A stretch of DNA of 64,000 nucleotides. Origin: Methylobacterium mesophilicum SR1.6/6 (GTDB taxonomy: Bacteria; Pseudomonadota; Alphaproteobacteria; Rhizobiales; Beijerinckiaceae). A model generated the notes under the pieces. It ran no database searches. It was not told the origin of the DNA and saw only the letters and a list, made by a program, of their open reading frames with translations. A program made the position numbers and the translations under genes. The stretch spans positions 3,925,447-3,989,446 of the forward strand of contig NZ_CP043538.1 of the NCBI RefSeq assembly GCF_000364445.2, given 5' to 3'. Positions 18,603-27,223 of this stretch are shown here, piece after piece; positions within the stretch are counted from its first letter, which is position 1, and each line of letters begins with the position of its first letter.

Positions 18603-20236
18603 GCCCGGCCGCAGCATACCGGGCCGGGCTCCTCGCCCTGGCGGCCGGCCTGCTCCCCGGCCCGCTCCTCGGCCCCGCCCCGGCGGCGGCCCGCACCTTC
18701 GTGTTCTGCTCGGAGGGCAGCCCGGAAAGCCTCGATCCCGCCCGCGCCACGACCACCACCACGATGAACGCGGCGTGGCAGGTCTACAACACGCTGGTGG
18801 AGTTCGCGCCCGGCACCACGACGATCCGCCCGGGACTCGCCGAATCCTGGACGGTCTCGGAGGACGGCCGGACCTACGTCTTCGCCCTGCGGGATGGCGT
18901 CCGCTTCCACGCCAACGCGCGCTTCACGCCGACCCGCCCCCTGAACGCCGAGGACGTGGTGTTCTCCTTCAGCCGGCAGCGGCGCTCCGGATCCGACGGC
19001 GCCGCGCAGGGCTTCACCTACTTCCACGACCTCGGCCTCGCCGACCTGATCGAGGCTATCGACGCCCCGGATCCGCGCCATGTCCGCTTCCGGCTGCGCG
19101 AGGCCGACACCACCTTCCTCGCCAACATCGCGCAGGCCTTCGGGGCCATCCTGTCGGCTGAGTACGCGGCCGCCCTCGCGGCCGCCGACGCCTCGGACGA
19201 CCTCGCCCGGGCGCCGGTCGGAACGGGCCCGTTCGTCTTCGAGGGCTACCGGCCGGACCAGGTCCTGCGCTACCGCGCCTTCCCGGATTACTGGCGCCGC
19301 GCGGCGGACGACGGCGAACCGGGCGAGCGTCCCGACGGTCTCGTCTTCGCGATCACGCCGAACGCGGCGGTCCGGCTGACCAAGCTGCGGGCCGGGGAGT
19401 GCCACGCCATGGCGTTCCCGGCGACCGGCGACCTCGACGCGATCCGGGCGGAGCCGGGCCTGACGCTGCTGGCGCTGGCCGAGCTGAACGTCGCCTACCT
19501 CGCCCTCAACACGACTCGCGCGCCCTTCGACGACGTGCGGGTGCGGCGCGCGGTCAACCTCGCGATCGACCGGCAAGCGATCGTGGCGGGCGTCTACGGC
19601 GATGCCGGCCTCCTCGCGCAGGGGCCGCTGCCGCCGGGGATCTGGGCCCACGATCCGAACCTGCCGGACACGCCCTTCGATCGCGCCGAAGCCTTGCGCC
19701 TGCTCACAGAGGCGGGACTCGCAGGGGGCTTCGATGTCGATCTGTGGTATCCGCCGGTCAGCCGGCCCTACAACCCGAACGGAAAGCGCGTCGCCGACAT
19801 GATCCAGGCCGACCTCGCGCAGGTCGGCATCCGCGCGCGCTTGGTCACCCGCCCCTGGAACGCGTACCGCGCCGCGCTCTACGGCGGCGAGCCGAGCCTG
19901 ATGCTCTACGGCTGGACGAGCGACAACGGCGATCCGGACAACTTCCTGAACGTCCTGCTCGGCTGCAAGGCCGCCCAGACGGGTGGGGCCAACCTCGCCC
20001 GCTGGTGCGACCCGGCCTACGACCGGCTGGTCGAGGCCGCCCGCCGCACCGGCGACCGGGACACGCGTCAGGCCCTGTACCGCCAGGCCCAGGCGATCGT
20101 CCGGCAGGCGATGCCCTGGGTCCCGCTGGCGCACACCAAGGTCCACTTGGCGATCCGCAGCGACGTGCGCGGCCTGACGATGGATCCCCTCGGCCGCCAC
20201 CTGTTCGAGACGGTGCGGTTCCAAGGCCCGCGATGA
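18599..20236 (+). CDS. Periplasmic binding protein, SBP_bac_5 family, kinase-coupled
   Basis: This 545-residue protein has a signal peptide (LLALAAGLLPGPLLGPAPAA) and the family-5 solute-binding fold used for peptides, nickel and glycosides: SPESLDPARATTTTTMNAAW, NTLVEFAPGTTTIRPGLAES, FHANARFTPTRPLNAEDVVF and VRRAVNLAIDRQAIV. The GTG start overlaps the kinase stop (GTGA), so its translation is coupled to the kinase. No permease or ATPase gene is nearby. It may therefore act as a sensory subunit rather than a transporter component. The ligand is unknown; dipeptides are a default guess only. Confidence 0.88.
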   Translation: MSPAAAYRAGLLALAAGLLPGPLLGPAPAAARTFVFCSEGSPESLDPARATTTTTMNAAWQVYNTLVEFAPGTTTIRPGLAESWTVSEDGRTYVFALRDGVRFHANARFTPTRPLNAEDVVFSFSRQRRSGSDGAAQGFTYFHDLGLADLIEAIDAPDPRHVRFRLREADTTFLANIAQAFGAILSAEYAAALAAADASDDLARAPVGTGPFVFEGYRPDQVLRYRAFPDYWRRAADDGEPGERPDGLVFAITPNAAVRLTKLRAGECHAMAFPATGDLDAIRAEPGLTLLALAELNVAYLALNTTRAPFDDVRVRRAVNLAIDRQAIVAGVYGDAGLLAQGPLPPGIWAHDPNLPDTPFDRAEALRLLTEAGLAGGFDVDLWYPPVSRPYNPNGKRVADMIQADLAQVGIRARLVTRPWNAYRAALYGGEPSLMLYGWTSDNGDPDNFLNVLLGCKAAQTGGANLARWCDPAYDRLVEAARRTGDRDTRQALYRQAQAIVRQAMPWVPLAHTKVHLAIRSDVRGLTMDPLGRHLFETVRFQGPR

Positions 20237-20341
20237 CGGCAACGCCGTCCTTGCGAGCGGAGCGAAGCAATCCAGGGCGGCGCCACAAAGGCCGATGTCG
20301 CGCGACCCTGGGTCCCTTCGCTTCGCTCGTGATGACGGCCC
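20232..20341. repeat. Inverted-repeat element, family A copy 2
   Basis: The left arm contains TTGCGAGCGGAGCGAAGCAA then TCCAGGG, and the right arm contains CCCTGGG...TTCGCTTCGCTCGTGATGAC. It lies exactly between the convergent stops of the two binding-protein genes and could form a strong hairpin stopping transcription from both sides. Confidence 0.75.
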
Positions 20342-20353
20342 GACCCGTCGCGC

Positions 20354-21706
20354 TCACTTCTTGGTCCGCTGCTGGAAGACCCGCAGCACTTGGTTGCCCC
20401 GCGCCACGGCGTCGTCGAGGGCCTTCTGCGGGGATTTCACGCCGTTGAGGGCCGCCTCCAGCTCCTCGGCCCAGAGGTCGCGGATCTGCAGCATGTTGCC
20501 CAGGCGCAGGCCGCCGGTGTTGCGCGTCGGCGGGCGGCGGGTCAGCTCCTGCACGGCGACGTGGAGCTGCGGGTGCCGCTCGAAGAAGCCCTCCGCCACC
20601 GCGTCGTCGTAGGCGCCGCGCGTGGTCGGGATGTAGCCGGTGTTCCGGTACATCGTTGCCTGCTGCCGCCCGTCCATCAGGAAGGCCAGGAACCGGGCGA
20701 CGCCGCGGTACTCGTCCGGCGTCTTGCCCTGCATCACGTAGAGCGAGCCGCCGCCCAGGATCGCGTTCTGCGGCTCCGGCACGATGTCGGGGTAGAAGGG
20801 CATCGGCGCGACCGTCCAGTCGAAACGGGCCGCGGCGGCGACCTTGCCGTAGAGGCTCGACGAGGTGAGGAAGATCGCGCAGTCGCCCGACACGAACCGG
20901 CTCTCCCCGCGATTGACCCTGTCGTTGTACGCGAACACGCCCGCGCGCTTCAGGTCGACCAGGTTCTGCAGGTGGCGGACCTGGAGCGGACCGTTGAACA
21001 CCAGTTCGGCGTCGTAGCCGTCCAGGCCGTTGGAGCGGGTGGCGAGCGGCCGGTCGTGCCAGGCGGAGAGCTGCTCGAGATGCACCCAGGTCGGCCAAGC
21101 GGAGGAGAGCGCGCAGCGCGCCGGGTCGGTCGCCTTGAGCCGCCGCGCGGCGTCGAACACCTCCGGCCAGGTCGTGGGCAGGCGCTTAACGTCGAGGCCC
21201 GCCTGCCGGAACCGGTCCCGGTTGATCCACATCACCGTCGAGGAGACGTTGAACGGCAGGGACAGCATCCCGCCCTCGGGGGCCAGGTAGTTGGTGGCCA
21301 CGACCGGCAGGAAATCCTCCGGCGTCACGGGAAGCCCCGCCTCCCGCATCACGGTGGCGACGGGCCTGACGGCGCCGATCGCCGCCGCCATGGTGCCGTT
21401 GCCGACCTCGAAGACCTGCAGCAGGTGCGGCGCCGCGCCGGTGCGGTAGGCCGTGATGCCGCTGCTGATCGTCTCGGCGTAGGAGCCCTTGTAGACCGGG
21501 ACGACCCGGTACTCGGGCTGCGCCGCGTTGAAGGTCTCGGCGAGGCGGGTCACCAGCTCGCCGTTGGGCCCGTCGAGGGCGTGCCAGAACTGCAGCTCGG
21601 TCACGGCGGCGGCCGGCAGCGGGCGCAGCGCGAGGAGCAGGGCGGCGATCAGCAGCCCCAGGCGGACGAGGCCGCCGCGCGATACCGTCAACGTCGCCCC
21701 GCTCAT
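20354..21706 (-). CDS. Periplasmic binding protein, SBP_bac_1 (UgpB/MalE-like), kinase-coupled
   Basis: This 450-residue protein has a signal peptide (LVRLGLLIAALLLALRPLPA) and a family-1 carbohydrate-binding fold: TELQFWHALDGPNGELVTRL, FNAAQPEYRVVPVYKGSYAE, SLPFNVSSTVMWINRDRFRQ. The closest functional type is the glycerol-3-phosphate binding protein UgpB. The ATG at 21706 overlaps the upstream kinase stop (ATGA). As with its mirror-image partner there is no adjacent permease or ATPase, which points to a sensory role. Ligand assignment is inference. Confidence 0.88.
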   Translation of the reverse strand: MSGATLTVSRGGLVRLGLLIAALLLALRPLPAAAVTELQFWHALDGPNGELVTRLAETFNAAQPEYRVVPVYKGSYAETISSGITAYRTGAAPHLLQVFEVGNGTMAAAIGAVRPVATVMREAGLPVTPEDFLPVVATNYLAPEGGMLSLPFNVSSTVMWINRDRFRQAGLDVKRLPTTWPEVFDAARRLKATDPARCALSSAWPTWVHLEQLSAWHDRPLATRSNGLDGYDAELVFNGPLQVRHLQNLVDLKRAGVFAYNDRVNRGESRFVSGDCAIFLTSSSLYGKVAAAARFDWTVAPMPFYPDIVPEPQNAILGGGSLYVMQGKTPDEYRGVARFLAFLMDGRQQATMYRNTGYIPTTRGAYDDAVAEGFFERHPQLHVAVQELTRRPPTRNTGGLRLGNMLQIRDLWAEELEAALNGVKSPQKALDDAVARGNQVLRVFQQRTKK

Positions 21707-24048
21707 GCCAGCCGCTCCGGAAGCCAAAGCCGCAGCACCGTGCCGGCGCCCGTGCTGCTCTGGAGCTCGACCCGCCCCTGGAGGCGGTTCACCACGAGGT
21801 TGTGGACGATGTGCAGGCCCAGGCCCGTTCCCCCGCGGGCGCGGGCCGTGGTGAAGAACGGGTCGAACACCCGGCCGAGATCGGCGCTGTCGACGCCGCG
21901 CCCGTCATCGGCGATCGACAAACTGATCCCGTCCCCGGTCCGGGTCCCCGTGATGGTGATGCGCCCCCCCTCCCGGTCCGGGAAGCCGTGCTCGATCGCG
22001 TTCTTGACGGCGTTCGACACGACCTGCGCCAGGATGCCCGGCAGCGTGTCGATGACGATGTCCTTCGGGCACTCGACCACGAAGACGTGCCGGCCCGGCC
22101 GCGCCAGGGCCCGCAGGCTCTTCAGGAGCTCGTCGATCCAGTCCGCGAGGTTCAGCGCCCGGCGATCCTCGATCGCCTGGTCGGCCGCCACCTGCTTGAA
22201 GCTGTAGAGGAGGTCGGCCGCCCGCATCAGGTTGCTGGTCAGGAGCTGCGCGCCCTCCTGCATGCGTCCGGCATACTGGGTCAGCCGCGAGCGGGAGAGC
22301 TGGTTCTCCCCCACCATGCGCTCGAACGCCACCGAGTCGGACTGGACCTGCGTGGCCGTGGTCAGCGCGATGCCGAGCGGCGTGCTGATCTCGTGCGAGA
22401 CGCCGGCGACGAGCTGGCCCAGCGAGGCGAGCCGCTCAGCCCGGATCAGGTCCTCCTGCGCCTGCCGCAGGGTGACCAGGGCGTCGTCGGCCCGCTGCGA
22501 GGCGTTGCGCCGGTCCGCTTCCCGGCGGCGGATCTGCTCCAGGAACGCGTTGGTCGCCCGGGCGATGTCGCCAAGTTCGTCCCTCCGGGTGAGCAGGTGG
22601 TCGTCCCGGCCGATATCCTCGGGCGTGGGGGCGCCGGCGGCGGCGACGATGCTGTGCTGCAGGGCGTGCAGCGGCCGGGTGATCGAGCGCGCCACTGCGG
22701 CGGCGGCCCCGATCCCGAGGCACAGCGCCCCGACCGCCCCGACGATCAGGAGCTGCCGAATGACGCTGCCGAACTGGTCGGCATCGTCGATGAAGGCCCG
22801 GCTCAGCGTCTGGGCGTTGGCGCTCATGGTGGCGGCGCGCCGGTCCATGTCGGCGATGGTCTCGTTCTGCTCGCCGATCCGGTCGATCGTGGCGGCGAGC
22901 TGCGTGCGCCAGCCGTCGATCGCCGCCGCCATCTCGTCGCGGATGCTCACCGGGATGAGCAGCGTCCGGGAGGTGCCGGACAGACCCGCGCCCGCCTCCA
23001 GCACCCGCGACGCCTCGCCGGTGTCACGGCGCGCGAGCGCCGCATCCGTCCGCCGGGCGAGCCGCAGGGCCGTCAGAGCGATGTCCTGGGCGGAGAGTTC
23101 GGCCTCGTTCGAGAGGACCGAGTGGCGGATGAGGAGCGCGACCTCCTCGTAGAGCCGGTTCTGGCGCGCGACGTTGACCTGGACGAGCTGGTCGCACCAC
23201 TCGACCAGGACGCGGCCCGCCTGGGTGGCGCGGGTCAGCTCGAACCCCTCGGAGAGCACGCGGTTGAGGTCGTCCTCGGTCCGGCTCCGGTCGCGGTAGG
23301 CCTTCAGCAGCTCCGTCGCCCTGTCGGCCGCCCCGGCCTCGCCGTCGACGCGCAGGACCCGGCGCAGTCTTTCGCCCACCGCATCGAGCTGCCGCAGGTC
23401 GGCGGCGAGTTCGTCGAACTCGATCGGGAAGACGGGCCGGCCGATGCGCGCCCGGTTCAGCTCCGCGGTGCTGATCCCCTCGCGCAGCTCCCGCAGGGCG
23501 GTGACGACACCCTGGTTCCGCTCCAGCTCGGCGTCCTTGACGGCCAGCACGGCGATCAGCTGGGCGTTGTCCTGCTGCTGGCGCCGTCGCGCGACGTCGG
23601 TGAGGGCCACCAGGGCGTCCGCCCGCTGGGCCATGTCGGCGATCGTCGCGTTCGCGCTCCGCTCCGAGAGGAGGAGGGCGCGCATCCGCGTCACCTGCGA
23701 GGTCAGGTCGCCCGTCACGGTCGCCACGAGAGCGGATTGGCCGCTCGTCCGTGCCAGCCCTTCAAGCCGGTCGAGCTGCGCCGCAGCGGTGGCGGCCCGC
23801 TCGTCGAACCGGCGTTCGGCCTCGTCCCGCCGCTCGGGGCTGCCGCTGAGGGCATCCGTCCGCGCCCGGTTCATCGCCGTCAGCGTCTGCGCCGTTTCCG
23901 TCGCCACCACGGCGCCGGCCCGGGCACGCTCGGCCTCGTGGAGCAGGATCCAGGCGCCCACCGCGATCGCGGCGGCGACCAGGATCGGGATCGCGCCCAC
24001 CACGAGGACGCGGCGCGCGATGCCGGACCTACCGAACCCGCGCGTCAT
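21703..24048 (-). CDS. Membrane histidine kinase paired with an SBP_bac_1 binding protein
   Basis: This 781-residue protein is a paralogue of the kinase at 16296. It has one N-terminal helix (VLVVGAIPILVAAAIAVGAW), a long helical periplasmic domain sharing the landmark AQRADALVALTDVARRRQQQ, and a second helix (LLIVGAVGALCLGIGAAAAV). HAMP, DHp SLGQLVAGVSHEISTPLGIA (His552) and HATPase (SNAVKNAIEHGF, DDGRGVDSADLGRVFDPFF, GTGLGLHIVHNLV) follow. No receiver domain is present. I chose the ATG at 24048; another in frame at 24123 is possible. The stop overlaps the binding-protein start. Shared architecture with different binding-protein partners suggests duplication and re-partnering. Confidence 0.88.
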   Translation of the reverse strand: MTRGFGRSGIARRVLVVGAIPILVAAAIAVGAWILLHEAERARAGAVVATETAQTLTAMNRARTDALSGSPERRDEAERRFDERAATAAAQLDRLEGLARTSGQSALVATVTGDLTSQVTRMRALLLSERSANATIADMAQRADALVALTDVARRRQQQDNAQLIAVLAVKDAELERNQGVVTALRELREGISTAELNRARIGRPVFPIEFDELAADLRQLDAVGERLRRVLRVDGEAGAADRATELLKAYRDRSRTEDDLNRVLSEGFELTRATQAGRVLVEWCDQLVQVNVARQNRLYEEVALLIRHSVLSNEAELSAQDIALTALRLARRTDAALARRDTGEASRVLEAGAGLSGTSRTLLIPVSIRDEMAAAIDGWRTQLAATIDRIGEQNETIADMDRRAATMSANAQTLSRAFIDDADQFGSVIRQLLIVGAVGALCLGIGAAAAVARSITRPLHALQHSIVAAAGAPTPEDIGRDDHLLTRRDELGDIARATNAFLEQIRRREADRRNASQRADDALVTLRQAQEDLIRAERLASLGQLVAGVSHEISTPLGIALTTATQVQSDSVAFERMVGENQLSRSRLTQYAGRMQEGAQLLTSNLMRAADLLYSFKQVAADQAIEDRRALNLADWIDELLKSLRALARPGRHVFVVECPKDIVIDTLPGILAQVVSNAVKNAIEHGFPDREGGRITITGTRTGDGISLSIADDGRGVDSADLGRVFDPFFTTARARGGTGLGLHIVHNLVVNRLQGRVELQSSTGAGTVLRLWLPERLA

Positions 24049-24257
24049 CGCATCCCGCACCCTGTCCCGCGCCCCGCCAAAGCTGCGGCCTCCGAACCCG
24101 TCGCCGACCTCGCGACGACACATTCGGCTATTGTGACATCCGCGCGATGACTTCCCGAGAGCGCCGAAGCAACACGGGACGCAATATTCCCGCATCACGA
24201 AACCCGTAGACACCGCCTCGCACAACGGTCCTCGAAGGCCGGAAGAGGGGAAACACC

Positions 24258-24443
24258 ATGCTCGACGTCATCGCTCGCCTGCTGCTCTCGGCCGGCATCC
24301 TGGTCGGCACCACCTACCTGCCGATGCTCTCGCAGGCCGTCACCGCCCGGCCGGCCGACGCCCGGGCCTCTGCCGTGACACCGCCCGCCTGCCCGGCGAA
24401 GGCCGCCGCGTCCGGCGCCCGCGCCCTGGCCTGCCTGGGCTGA
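24258..24443 (+). CDS. Small exported protein, 61 residues
   Basis: The ATG follows an AGAGGGGAAACACC ribosome-binding site. The product starts with a signal-like helix (LDVIARLLLSAGILVGTTYL) and ends in an Ala-rich tail with two cysteines. It is divergent from the kinase at 21703. No family match. Confidence 0.5.
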   Translation: MLDVIARLLLSAGILVGTTYLPMLSQAVTARPADARASAVTPPACPAKAAASGARALACLG

Positions 24444-24449
24444 GCGGCC

Positions 24450-24524
24450 ATGGACGCGCTCCCCCTGGTCCTGCTCGTGGGCACGAATGTCCTGCTCGCC
24501 ATCGTGCTCCCGCTCGTCGTCTGA
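24450..24524 (+). CDS. Putative 24-residue membrane micropeptide
   Basis: Six bases after the previous stop, an ATG opens a 24-codon frame whose product is almost wholly hydrophobic (MDALPLVLLVGTNVLLAIVL, then four more residues). Its position and composition suggest a coupled single-pass peptide, like many small membrane proteins missed by annotation. There is no independent evidence of translation. Confidence 0.35.
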   Translation: MDALPLVLLVGTNVLLAIVLPLVV

Positions 24525-24689
24525 CCGCGCGACGGTCACGACCCGCGACGTGTCCGAAGAGGCTCCCCGGGCCGGCGAATCCTAGGCCGTGGCGACAACC
24601 GGCAGTTGCTCGGGCGCACGGCCTCGGTTAGCCGGAACCTCCGGCCGGCCCGCGCCGCGCTCCGAACCACGCTCCGCCTCCGGCCGCTC

Positions 24690-25577
24690 ATGCCCGAGAC
24701 TTCACGCCGCGACAGGGACCGACGCCGCGTCGCGGCCCTCGCCGTGGCGATCCTGATCGGCTGCGGTGGGCCGCCTCCGGGCTGGGCCCTGGAGCAGCCG
24801 GACAGCCCGCGTCCCGGGCGTCCGACCCGGCCGATCCCGCCTGAACTGGCCGCTGCCCTCTCGGCCTATCGAACCTATGTCGTCGCCCAGGCCGACGCCT
24901 TCGTGCGCGAGACCGCGCGCTTCGTCGCGGCGATCCAGGCGGGGCAGCTCGCCGAGGCCCGCCGGCTCTACGCCCCGGCCCGCGCGCCCTACGAGCGCAT
25001 CGAGCCGGTGGCGGCCCTGTTCCCCGACCTGATCAAGCGCCTCGACGTGCGCAGCGACGAGTTCGAACTGCGCGAGCGCGATCCCGCCTTCGTGGGCTTC
25101 CACCGCCTCGAGATGGTGCTCTTCACCCGAGGCACCACGGAAGGGCTGGGCGAGGTCGCGGAGCGCCTCGCCGCCGAGACCGTGACCCTGCGCGACCGCA
25201 TCGCGGCCCTCGCCGTCCCGCCCGCCAAGGCGGTCGGGGCGGCCTCCGCCCTGATCGAGGGCATCGCCGCCACCAAGATCAGCGGCGAGGAGGAGCGCTA
25301 CAGCCGCACCGACCTGTGGGACTTCCAGGCCAACATCGAGGGCTCGAAGGTGGTGTTCACGCTCCTGCGCCCGCTGCTGCCGGACCTGGATTTCGTGGCC
25401 CGGGTCGAGCGCAGCTACAAGCGGGTCGAGGACCTGCTCGGCCGCTACCGCAGCCCGGATGGCGGCTTCCAGAGTTACGACAACCTCACGGCCCGGGACC
25501 GCAACGCCCTCAAGGGGCCGATCACCCTGCTGGCCGAAGATCTGTCGACGTTGCGCGGCAGGCTCGGTTTGGACTGA
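24690..25577 (+). CDS. efeO: EfeO-like periplasmic M75 iron-uptake protein
   Basis: This 295-residue protein has an N-terminal hydrophobic export segment (RRRVAALAVAILIGCG) followed by an imelysin/M75 domain. Landmarks are AALSAYRTYVVAQADAFVRE, YAPARAPYERIEPVAALFPD, VGFHRLEMVLFTRG (the HxxE metal motif) and KISGEEERYSRTDLWDFQAN. EfeO works with the EfeU permease and EfeB peroxidase in ferrous/ferric iron uptake. The cupredoxin-like N-terminal domain of long EfeO forms is absent. I chose ATG 24690 rather than 24606 because the signal segment begins there. efeB lies 75 bases downstream; efeU was not found. Confidence 0.85.
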   Translation: MPETSRRDRDRRRVAALAVAILIGCGGPPPGWALEQPDSPRPGRPTRPIPPELAAALSAYRTYVVAQADAFVRETARFVAAIQAGQLAEARRLYAPARAPYERIEPVAALFPDLIKRLDVRSDEFELRERDPAFVGFHRLEMVLFTRGTTEGLGEVAERLAAETVTLRDRIAALAVPPAKAVGAASALIEGIAATKISGEEERYSRTDLWDFQANIEGSKVVFTLLRPLLPDLDFVARVERSYKRVEDLLGRYRSPDGGFQSYDNLTARDRNALKGPITLLAEDLSTLRGRLGLD

Positions 25578-25652
25578 TAAAATTGCCAAGGCGCCGTCCT
25601 GTGGTCTTTATTCGAGGCAACAAGCGGCCGAATCTCCAGAATTCATCGAGCG

Positions 25653-26897
25653 ATGATGCGTCTCCCGTCCCCGGTCTCCACGCGCCGCAGCTTCCTCGGT
25701 GGCCTCGGCGCGGCCGCGCTCCTCAGACCCGCCCGGGCCGAGGACGCGACGCCGACCACCGCCACCGAGGGGACGCTCGTCGCCCAGCCCTTCTACGGGA
25801 TCCATCAGGCCGGAATCGTGACGCCGCAGCCGGCCGCCGCCCTCTCCATCGCCTTCGACGTCCTGGCCGAGCGCCGCGGCGAGCTGCCCCATCTGTTCCG
25901 GACGCTCACCGAGCGCCTCGCCTTCCTGACCCGGGGCGGCGCCGTGCCCGACGTCCATCCGCAACTGCCGCCGCGCAATTCCGGCATCCTCGGGCCGACG
26001 GTCCTGCCCGACAACCTCACCGCCACGGTCTCGGTCGGCGCGAGCCTGTTCGACTACCGGTTCGGCTTGGCGCGCGCCCGCCCGCGCCATCTCGGGCCGA
26101 TGGAGCGCTTCGCCAACGACGCCCTCGACCCGGCCCAGTGCCACGGCGACCTGCTGATCCAGTTCTGCTCGAACACCGCCGAGACCAACATCCATGCCCT
26201 GCGCGACGTCCTCAAGGCGACGCCCGGCCTCCTCGCGCCGCGCTGGAAGATCGAGGGTTTCCTGCCGCCCCACGTGGTGAAGACCATGGGGGCCGACACC
26301 GTGCGCAACATGCTGGGCTTCAAGGACGGCACCGCCAACCTCGACGTGCGCGACCCCCGGCTGATGGACCGCTACGTCTGGGTCGGGCCGGGGCGGGACG
26401 AGCCGGCCTGGGCCGTCGGGGGAAGCTACCAGGTGGTGCGGATCATCCGCACCCTCGTCGAGCGGTGGGACCGCACGCCGCTGGGCGAGCAGGAGGCGAT
26501 CATCGGCCGGCACAAGGGCAGCGGTGCGCCGCTGCGCCAGGGCCACGAGCGCGACGTCCCCGACTATGCCGGCGATCCGGACGGCGAGGCCATCTCGCTC
26601 GCCGCCCATATCCGCCTCGCCAACCCGCGCCTGCCCGGCACGGAGGGCAGCCTGATTCTGCGCCGCAGCTACAACTACTCGCGCGGGCTGACCGCGGCCG
26701 GGCAGCTCGACATGGGCCTGCTGTTCGTCTGCTACCAGGCCGACCTCACCGCCGGTTTCATCACGGTGCAGAACCGCCTCTCCGGCGAGGGCCTGGAGGA
26801 GTACATCCGCCCGATCGGCGGCGGCTACTTCTTCGCCCTGCCGGGCATCGCGGGGCCGGAGGGCTTTTTGGGGGAGGGGCTGCTGGCCGCGGTGTAG
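25653..26897 (+). CDS. efeB: EfeB deferrochelatase/DyP-type peroxidase
   Basis: This 414-residue Tat substrate has twin-arginine signal STRRSFLGGLGAAALLRPAR. It belongs to the DyP-type haem peroxidase family, with the hallmark GXXDG motif (MLGFKDGTANLDV), a likely proximal histidine near the C-terminal third, and RRSYNYSRGL. EfeB oxidises ferrous iron or releases iron from haem in the periplasm and passes it to EfeO. Two adjacent ATGs (25653 and 25656) could start it. Directly downstream is a large inverted-repeat element. Confidence 0.9.
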   Translation: MMRLPSPVSTRRSFLGGLGAAALLRPARAEDATPTTATEGTLVAQPFYGIHQAGIVTPQPAAALSIAFDVLAERRGELPHLFRTLTERLAFLTRGGAVPDVHPQLPPRNSGILGPTVLPDNLTATVSVGASLFDYRFGLARARPRHLGPMERFANDALDPAQCHGDLLIQFCSNTAETNIHALRDVLKATPGLLAPRWKIEGFLPPHVVKTMGADTVRNMLGFKDGTANLDVRDPRLMDRYVWVGPGRDEPAWAVGGSYQVVRIIRTLVERWDRTPLGEQEAIIGRHKGSGAPLRQGHERDVPDYAGDPDGEAISLAAHIRLANPRLPGTEGSLILRRSYNYSRGLTAAGQLDMGLLFVCYQADLTAGFITVQNRLSGEGLEEYIRPIGGGYFFALPGIAGPEGFLGEGLLAAV

Positions 26898-26926
26898 GCC
26901 GCCCCGCCGCGTCGCGGCTTCCCGCA

Positions 26927-27019
26927 CCGTCTTTGCGAGCGCAGCGAAGCAATCCAGGGCCGCGGGACATCCGTGCGCGTGGCGCCGGCTGGATTGCTTC
27001 GCTGCGCCCGCAAAGACGG
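26927..27019. repeat. Inverted-repeat element, family A copy 3
   Basis: Two 31-bp arms (26927-26957 and 26989-27019) are complementary with one mismatch; the arms include GCAGCGAAGCAATCCAG and its complement. The loop is about 31 bases. This is the best preserved of three copies. It sits in the 326-base gap between efeB and the phosphonate-type transporter genes, where I see no gene. Confidence 0.8.
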
Positions 27020-27223
27020 CGGCCGGAGCTGCTGACCGGCCATCCCGGCAGGCCGCGGATCGACCGGCCCTGTCACCGCGCGCCAACCCTCAAGGACCCC
27101 CGCACCCGCGGCCTTGCGCGATCCGGACCCCGGCGCCTACAAGTTTGCCAACTCAGCTCGGCACGGACCGGGCGGCAACGGGACGGGGCAGCCTAAGCCC
27201 CTGCTCCGCATGGAGGAAACCGC

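Noticed and set aside
21802..24150. A 782-codon forward open frame
   Set aside because: Antisense to the histidine kinase with intact H, N and G boxes on the minus strand.
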